DNA of 64,000 nucleotides, taken from Methylomagnum ishizawai. GTDB taxonomy: Bacteria > Pseudomonadota > Gammaproteobacteria > Methylococcales > Methylococcaceae. Below the pieces are notes generated by a model. That model searched no databases and was not told the origin of the DNA. It saw only the letters and a list, made by a program, of their open reading frames with translations. Position 1 is the stretch's first letter. Every line of letters starts with the position of its first letter. This document shows, one piece after another, positions 58,737 to 64,000 of the stretch. The DNA is taken from positions 731,501-795,500 of the forward strand of contig NZ_FXAM01000001.1 in NCBI RefSeq assembly GCF_900155475.1, in the 5' to 3' direction. Made by a program: the position numbers and the translations under genes.

Positions 58737-59276
58737 ATGCCGACCCCAACCCGCCAAACCCTGATTGCCAGCATCCGCAAACACATTCTGGCCGCTCCCG
58801 ACGAACCCGTCACCGTCGTCGCCGCCGCCGAGTCCACCGAAAAAACCTACCGCATCCCGGCCCCGCCCGCCGATGTCGTGCCCGGCGTCCCGACCTCCGG
58901 GACCACCTATCCGGTGTTCGAGAGCAAGGCGGAAATCGCCGCGGCGATGGCCGAGCCGAAAGCGCCCGCCACCAAACCGGACCCCGCCTTGGCCCTGGCC
59001 TACGCCTCGTCCGACCTGGACGCGCCCCGGACGCCCAGCCCCTCCCGCGTCCTGTTCAAGCAGGCCCACGGCGCGGCCCGGCTGGGATGGGATTTATCCA
59101 GCCTCCCCGAAGCCATCCAACGGGCCGCGAGAACGGCCCGTCGCCCGGGCCACTTGGAACGCCGCGTCCACGACGCCTACCGGACGCTGAGGGCCACATT
59201 CCGGGGCCGGCCGGAAGCGTTCCGGGCATTCATCCGGGCCAAGGCGGGGGTGGACACCATTATCCCGCCCACCTGA
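58737..59276 (+). CDS. First early-operon protein, unknown
   Basis: 179 residues. Basic/Ala/Pro-rich first half, helical second half (PEAIQRAARTARRPGHLERR, VHDAYRTLRATFRG). No family recognised. First gene after the CI operators, so immediate-early. Confidence 0.6.
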   Translation: MPTPTRQTLIASIRKHILAAPDEPVTVVAAAESTEKTYRIPAPPADVVPGVPTSGTTYPVFESKAEIAAAMAEPKAPATKPDPALALAYASSDLDAPRTPSPSRVLFKQAHGAARLGWDLSSLPEAIQRAARTARRPGHLERRVHDAYRTLRATFRGRPEAFRAFIRAKAGVDTIIPPT

Positions 59277-59336
59277 AAACCTCCCTTCCCCGGCGGCGAC
59301 GTGGGTTCCGCCGGGATTTTTTAGGAGAACCCCAAC

Positions 59337-59519
59337 ATGCGAACCCTCAAGCACGCCAAGCTCCGCCAAATCCTGGCCCAAGGCCGCGCCCGCGCCCTGG
59401 TCGATGAACAGCATTTCGCGCAGCGCCGGGCCGAGAAGGCGCAAGCCGCCATCGCCGACCTGGAATGCGAGGCCAACGCCCCGCGCGGCCCGGTGCAACC
59501 GAAGGTATGGCCCCTGTGA
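59337..59519 (+). CDS. Small early protein, unknown
   Basis: 60 residues with TTAGGAG 9 nt before the ATG. Basic helical sequence (LKHAKLRQILAQGRARALVD). Unknown role in the early operon. Confidence 0.6.
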   Translation: MRTLKHAKLRQILAQGRARALVDEQHFAQRRAEKAQAAIADLECEANAPRGPVQPKVWPL

Positions 59520-59775
59520 TAGCGATGTCGGCCTTGGTCCTCTTTCTGGCCCAGCCGCCGCCCGGCACGGCTGCCCCCCCCGCAGGGGCACCGGATACCG
59601 CGTGGAACTGGACCACGTAGGCTCGGGTGATAACACGAAATCGATGAATTCCCCCGCCGGGAATGGCCATCGCGGAAGCGAAAAAGTGCCTGGCGGGGAA
59701 CCCCACGGGGTCATACGTCCCGGCCCTGGCCGGAACGGCAATATCAAACCATTTCATTCCATATTGGAGAAAACC
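59520..59775. other. Gap with a possible 31-codon reading frame
   Basis: No convincing gene. An ATG at 59525 opens a 31-codon frame (MSALVLFLAQPPPG...) to 59620; the rest extends in frame towards the next gene, whose start at 59776 has TTGGAGA and is preferred. Confidence 0.35.
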
Positions 59776-60066
59776 ATGTCCGAGAACGCCAACGAGATCG
59801 CCGAAACCACCTCCGCCGAAGCCGCCGAGGTGGCCACCGAGCGCTTGGACGAAGCGACGGAAGCCGACGACGAAACCGCCAGCGAATCCGATGGCCCCAG
59901 CGCGGCCTTCGTCGAGGGCCAGCAAGCCGCGCTGTCCGGCCTGACCGATGCCGACAATCCGCACCCCATCGGCAGCGGTGAAGCCGTGGATTGGAACGAC
60001 GGTTGGGTATCCATCGATGTCGGCATCAACCAAAGCGCCGACCCGAACGCCGCCGATTACGAATAA
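59776..60066 (+). CDS. Rmf/CrpP-fold small protein
   Basis: 96 residues: acidic N-terminus, then AFVEGQQAALSGLTDADNPH and AVDWNDGWVSIDVGI, the GxQA...G...NP...W..GW layout of ribosome modulation factor and CrpP-like phage proteins. May bind nucleic acid or ribosomes; exact role unknown. Confidence 0.55.
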   Translation: MSENANEIAETTSAEAAEVATERLDEATEADDETASESDGPSAAFVEGQQAALSGLTDADNPHPIGSGEAVDWNDGWVSIDVGINQSADPNAADYE

Positions 60067-60128
60067 CCGGTCCCGACAACCCCAAGGGGGCGGCGACGCC
60101 CCCGCTCGAACCCCTCAAGGTGGGGAAT

Positions 60129-60965
60129 ATGGCTGAACCACAACAAAAGAAGATGTCGCTGGCGAACGTCACCATCGGCAGGATCCAGAGGCCGTTCATG
60201 ATGGCGCTCTACGGCGTGGACGGGGTGGGCAAATCGACGCTCGCCGCCGGTGCCCCCAATCCCATTTTCATCAACGCCGAGGACGGCAGCAGCGAACTCG
60301 ACGTGGCGCGGTTCCCCGGCGCGGAAAACAAGGCCGAGCTTGAGGAGGCCATCAACGTCTTGCTGAGGGAGGAACACGGGTTCAATACCGTGGTGCTGGA
60401 CAGCATCGACTGGGCGGAAACCATGATCCGGCAGGACCTGTGCGACCAGTTCCGGGTGGAATCCCTGGAGGATGTGCGCGGGGGATTCGGCAAGGGCACG
60501 GTGGCCCTGCGCGAGCAATTCGTCCGTTTCCTGGATTTGCTTGCCTACCTCCGCACCTACCGGGACATGAACATCATCGTCATCGGGCACTGCGAGGTGA
60601 AGAAATTCGAGGACCCCACCACCGCCGCCGGTTACGACCGCTACCGGATCAAGCTCGACGAGGTGAACGCCGCCCGGCTGCGGGAAGCCTGCGACGTGGT
60701 GGCCTTCTACAACTACGACACCGCGCTCATGGCCAAGGAAAACCGCCAGGGCGAAATCCAGGGCAAGGCCCGCGGCAAATCCTTCGACAAGCACGAACTC
60801 CACTTCAGGCGCAGCGCGGCCTTCGACGCCAAGGCCCGCACCCTCAACGGCTATGCCCTGCCCGCCAAGATCGTCGTCCCGCCGGACGAACCGCCGGGAA
60901 ACAGCTTCCGGGCGTTCGGGTATGCCATCGGCATCACCGACCCCCCTATCCAACCGGGGCCATAA
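60129..60965 (+). CDS. RecA-like (Sak4/AAA_24) ATPase
   Basis: 278 residues from the ATG at 60129 (AAGGTGGGG upstream). Walker A GVDGVGKST (about 29-37), FINAEDGSSELDVARFPG, Walker B NTVVLDSIDW, and MNIIVIGHCEVKKF. Sak4-type single-strand annealing/recombination ATPase. Followed by the DUF669 gene, the usual partner order. Confidence 0.8.
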   Translation: MAEPQQKKMSLANVTIGRIQRPFMMALYGVDGVGKSTLAAGAPNPIFINAEDGSSELDVARFPGAENKAELEEAINVLLREEHGFNTVVLDSIDWAETMIRQDLCDQFRVESLEDVRGGFGKGTVALREQFVRFLDLLAYLRTYRDMNIIVIGHCEVKKFEDPTTAAGYDRYRIKLDEVNAARLREACDVVAFYNYDTALMAKENRQGEIQGKARGKSFDKHELHFRRSAAFDAKARTLNGYALPAKIVVPPDEPPGNSFRAFGYAIGITDPPIQPGP

Positions 60966-61057
60966 GGATCAACGGGGTGCGCCCGCCGCCCCTTGATTAT
61001 CCCAGCGGGAAACCAACGGTCATTCGGTCAAACGGTCACAACCAATAGGTCAACACT

Positions 61058-61732
61058 ATGAACTACCCAGAATATGAAGATGATTTCGCGTTCGACAACG
61101 ATATGGGTTCGGTCGATGAAAACGCGGGCAATTACGGCCCGATGCCCGCCGGGAAATATGGGATGCAGGCGGTGGAAATCGAGGTTAAAACCTGCAAGGA
61201 ACCGAGCAACGGCAAGATGGTGGCCGTCACCTTCCAAGTGGTGGACGGCTCCAACAACCGCAAGATTTTCGAGAACTACTGCTTGCAGCATACCAACGAC
61301 ACCACCAAGCGGATCGCCGAACAGGCGGTCAAGCAATGGATGAAGGCGTGCGGCTATACCGGCAACGAACGCCTCGCCGCCAGGCTGCTGAAGACCCTGG
61401 AAGGCCGCGAATTCACGGCCCACGTCATCGTCGAGAAGAGCAAGGACCCGCAGTACGGCGACCGCAACCGCATCCGCCAGTTCGAGGCGTCCGGCGGGTA
61501 TGCCCCCCAACAGCGCCCCACGCCGGCCCCCGCCCCCCAACAGCGTCCCGCGCCGGTCCCCCGCAGCAGCGGCCCGCCCCGGCTCCCCAGCAACAACGCC
61601 CGGCCCCGGCGCAATACCAGGACCCCAGCCAGGCCGCGCCCAGTCCACAGCCCCAGCCCGCCCAAGCCGCCATTCCGCCCCGCCCCACCGGCGGCAAGCC
61701 CTGGGAACGCCGCACATAACCTGACCGGATAA
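61058..61732 (+). CDS. DUF669 protein with a shifted C-terminus
   Basis: 224 residues as read. N-terminal part matches DUF669 (GPMPAGKYGMQAVEIEVKTC, VTFQVVDGSNNRKIFENYCL, AVKQWMKACGYTGNERLAAR), a likely ssDNA-binding partner of Sak4. After the run GTCCCCCGC (about 61555) the -1 frame gives the sensible tail PQQRPAPAPQQQRPAPAQYQ ... RPTGGKPWERRT ending at 61719, whereas the read frame gives basic junk. One missing C in the run, or programmed slippage, would explain it. Confidence 0.7.
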   Translation: MNYPEYEDDFAFDNDMGSVDENAGNYGPMPAGKYGMQAVEIEVKTCKEPSNGKMVAVTFQVVDGSNNRKIFENYCLQHTNDTTKRIAEQAVKQWMKACGYTGNERLAARLLKTLEGREFTAHVIVEKSKDPQYGDRNRIRQFEASGGYAPQQRPTPAPAPQQRPAPVPRSSGPPRLPSNNARPRRNTRTPARPRPVHSPSPPKPPFRPAPPAASPGNAAHNLTG

Positions 61733-61794
61733 ACCATCGGCCCGTGGCCCATGCCCCGGCGTGGGCCACGGGGGGCGGAGTATCGGAGGGAAAC

Positions 61795-63471
61795 ATGACC
61801 CAGAAAAAAATAACGCTACGCGACTACCAGCGCTGGGCGCTGGATAAGCTCTACGAATGGTTCGCCGAGAACCCGGAAGGAAACCCCATCGTTTCGGCCT
61901 GCGTGGGCGCGGGCAAATCGATCCTCATCGCCGCCCTGTGCCGGGAGGCCGTGGAATGGGATTCCCGCAATAAAAGCCGGATCCTGGTGATCGCCCCGTC
62001 CAAGGAATTGGCGGAGCAAAACCTGGAGAAGCTGGTGGAACTGTGCCCGGACCTGGGGATAGGCGTGCTGTCCGCCAGCCTGGGGCGCAAGCAATACAGC
62101 CACCGGGACGACGTGGTGATCGGCACGCCCGGCACCATCGTCAAGGTGGCGGAAAAGCTCGGGTTTTTCGATTTGGTTTTGTGTGATGAAAGCCACCTCA
62201 TCAACCCGAAGGATACCGGCATGTACCGGGAAATCATCCGCAAGCTGAAAACCAACAACCACTACCTGCGGGTGGTGGGCTGGACCGGGACGGCGTTCCG
62301 GGGCAATGGCATCTGGCTCACCGAGGGCGGCGAAGCCCTGTTCACCGACATCGCGGCCAGCGTGGGCATGAAGGAATTGCTCAAAAAGGGATTCCTGGCC
62401 CCCCTGGTGATCGGGGCCACCGCCACCCAGGTTTCCGGCGACGGCCTCCGCACGGCGAGCGGCGACTACGTGGTGTCGGAGCTGGCCCAGCGCCTGGACC
62501 GCGACGAACTCACGGAGAAGATCGTCGGCGAGATCATGGAGCAGGGCCGGGACCGCAAGAAATGGCTGGTGTTCTGCGTCACAGTGGCCCACGCCGAACA
62601 CATGGCCGCCGAGTTCAAGCGGCGCGGCATCGCGTCCGCCGTCGTCAGCGAGAAGACCCCCAAGTCGGAACGGGAGGCCATCGTCAAGGGCTTCAAGCTC
62701 GGGCGCGTCAAGGCGCTGTGCAACGTCGCCTGCCTCACCACCGGCTTCGACGTGCCCGACCTGGATTTGATCGCCCTGGTCCGCAACACCAAATCCCCCG
62801 TGCTGTATGTCCAGATCGCCGGGCGCGGGATGCGCATCGCGGGCAAGGACATCGAGGAATCCATCCGCAACGGCAAGGCCGACTGCCTGTGGCTCGACTT
62901 CACCGACACCACGGCCTTGCTCGGCCCCGTGGACGATATCCGCGGGCGTCCCGCGCCCCGCAAGAAAGACGGGGAAAACCACGGAACCCCGTTCAAGCCG
63001 TGCGCCGAATGCGGGGCCATCAACCCGGCGGGCGCCACCCGCTGCAAGACCTGCGGCACGGCCTTCCCGCCGCCCGCCCCCACCCTCAACACCGTGGCCT
63101 CCCAGGCCACCATCCTGACGGCGACCGGCCCGCGCCTGGAAACCTTCCCCGTCGATGGCATCGGCTACCAATCCCCGATATCCAACAAAACCGGAAAACC
63201 TTATCTACAAATCCTGTTCCAAAGCGACCTGTCGTATTTCCGCATCAATCTCTTTTTGGAACACGAGGGTTATGCGCGGGATAAATCGATCAGGCAATGG
63301 AAGGAATTGACCACGCCCCCCACGGAACCCCGCGACGTGGTGGATGCCGTTCAAAAAATCCAGCGCGGAGAGGTTCGGTTCAAGGACGTGGAATCGATAG
63401 CGGTGGATATGGTTTCCAAATGGAAGGACATAACCCAGGTGAATTATCGGCGGGAAGCGGAGGCGGCGTAA
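61795..63471 (+). CDS. SF2 DEAD/DEAH helicase
   Basis: 558 residues from the ATG at 61795 (GGAGGG 6 nt before). Walker A GAGKS (38-42), VLCDESHLINPKD, VVGWTGTAFRGNG, VARAEH-type motif V region (VACLTTGFDVPDLDLIALVR) and VQIAGRGMR. A zinc finger (CAECGAINPAGATRCKTCG, about 401-419) and a C-terminal helical domain follow. Early replication/recombination helicase. Confidence 0.85.
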   Translation: MTQKKITLRDYQRWALDKLYEWFAENPEGNPIVSACVGAGKSILIAALCREAVEWDSRNKSRILVIAPSKELAEQNLEKLVELCPDLGIGVLSASLGRKQYSHRDDVVIGTPGTIVKVAEKLGFFDLVLCDESHLINPKDTGMYREIIRKLKTNNHYLRVVGWTGTAFRGNGIWLTEGGEALFTDIAASVGMKELLKKGFLAPLVIGATATQVSGDGLRTASGDYVVSELAQRLDRDELTEKIVGEIMEQGRDRKKWLVFCVTVAHAEHMAAEFKRRGIASAVVSEKTPKSEREAIVKGFKLGRVKALCNVACLTTGFDVPDLDLIALVRNTKSPVLYVQIAGRGMRIAGKDIEESIRNGKADCLWLDFTDTTALLGPVDDIRGRPAPRKKDGENHGTPFKPCAECGAINPAGATRCKTCGTAFPPPAPTLNTVASQATILTATGPRLETFPVDGIGYQSPISNKTGKPYLQILFQSDLSYFRINLFLEHEGYARDKSIRQWKELTTPPTEPRDVVDAVQKIQRGEVRFKDVESIAVDMVSKWKDITQVNYRREAEAA

Positions 63472-63474
63472 TGG

Positions 63475-64000
63475 ATGAAACCCTCCCCCAAACCCATCGA
63501 CATCGAAATCCGCAACGGCAACGGCAAGGTATGCCTGCTGCATCCCGGCCCCTATCCCACCCCCGTAACCTTTTGCTTTTGGGATGAAAGACACCCTATG
63601 AACAATACCCCCGAAGATGAAGAAAGCCTGATCCTCGATACCACGGTCCACCGCATGGACGAGGTGCTGGAAAGCGAGCGGTTCATGGGCGGCGGCATCG
63701 GGTTCGGCGCCATCGGCGAAGCCGACGACAGGCTGCTGTGGCTGAATTTCCGCTGGTCGTTCGCCGATGCCCCGGTGCCGGACCGCCGCCGCACCATGAT
63801 GATGGGCAACGCCATCGAAAAGGACATCGCGGCAACCCTGGCCAAAATCCAGGGCCTGGAATTCCTGGACCGCGACCCGAACACCGGCAAGCAGTTCAAG
63901 CACCAGTTCCTGGGCGGGCATTTCGCCGGGAAGATGGACGGGGTGGGCCTGGGTTTCCCCGAAGCCCCCAAGACCTGGCATGTGGTGGAGATCAAGGGGG
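63475..64000 (+). CDS. YqaJ-type PD-(D/E)XK exonuclease (partial)
   Basis: At least 175 residues, open at the right edge. Frame starts at 63475 (GGAGGCG before) or at the internal ATG 63598, the more usual place for this family. GNAIEKDIAATLAKIQGLEF, GHFAGKMDGVGLGF and WHVVEIKG show the D...ExK catalytic core. Recombination exonuclease, partner of the annealing system upstream. Confidence 0.75.
   Translation, partial: MKPSPKPIDIEIRNGNGKVCLLHPGPYPTPVTFCFWDERHPMNNTPEDEESLILDTTVHRMDEVLESERFMGGGIGFGAIGEADDRLLWLNFRWSFADAPVPDRRRTMMMGNAIEKDIAATLAKIQGLEFLDRDPNTGKQFKHQFLGGHFAGKMDGVGLGFPEAPKTWHVVEIKG

Noticed and set aside
1-64000. tRNA, rRNA, CRISPR array, IS element, integrase
   Set aside because: No cloverleaf, ribosomal, repeat-spacer, transposase or integrase signature was seen on either strand.

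Overview
High-GC proteobacterial DNA, mostly a large tailed-phage genome (prophage or extrachromosomal phage) of myovirus type. The base composition and the phage-borne H-NS and HU proteins suggest a gammaproteobacterial host, and a methanotroph-like gammaproteobacterium would fit, but no gene here fixes the taxon. No tRNA, rRNA, CRISPR array, integrase or transposase is seen. The right end is open: an exonuclease gene runs off the window.

Layout. 1-4450: accessory DNA with ribbon-helix-helix (Arc-type) regulators and their operators, a DUF6414-like gene, an AT-rich GHKL-ATPase/zinc-peptidase fusion and a small membrane protein. 4450-21620 (+ strand): two giant polyvalent proteins (LPD1 peptidase-like; SNF2-like helicase), small virion proteins, prohead protease, scaffold, major capsid protein, connectors, GH19 endolysin, holin candidate and neck/tail-completion genes. 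21626-22402: hicAB toxin-antitoxin. 22462-33164: a 9.4-kb segment bounded by a 639-bp nearly perfect inverted repeat, which is the 3' part of two Bro-type antirepressor genes. It holds a cassette-like cargo zone (SLATT protein, GIY-YIG nuclease, membrane proteins) and a contractile-tail module on the - strand (sheath, tube, two membrane proteins, tail chaperone with a frameshift extension). 33183-44553 (- strand): spike gpV, InPase/LPD polyvalent protein, MuF head protein, RelA/SpoT-like polyvalent protein, portal, an AT-rich cargo gene, terminases and a metallopeptidase. 44569-49856 (- strand): zinc proteins, HU, H-NS, nuclease, RecD/Dda-like helicase and others. 49897-54883: helicase-methyltransferase fusion and primase-polymerase. 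55015-58475: immunity region (CII-like, Cro-like, CI-like, Com-like, HipA-like kinase and partner). 58737-64000 (+): early recombination/replication operon (RecA/Sak4-like ATPase, DUF669, SF2 helicase, exonuclease).

How it fits together. CI/Cro-type operators built on TACCTACTTGGGTA occur both between cro and cI and before the + early operon, so one repressor probably controls both. A 9-bp element, GGTCGTGAC, lies at fixed distances (14-16 or 38-39 nt) before eight virion-gene transcription units on both strands and is the best candidate for a phage-specific late promoter or activator site. Packaging/portal genes and capsid genes lie on opposite strands and face the invertible segment. Flipping that segment would place the tail genes directly behind the capsid/neck genes, the usual order, so the present state looks like one of two orientations. 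Tape-measure and most baseplate genes are not in the window.
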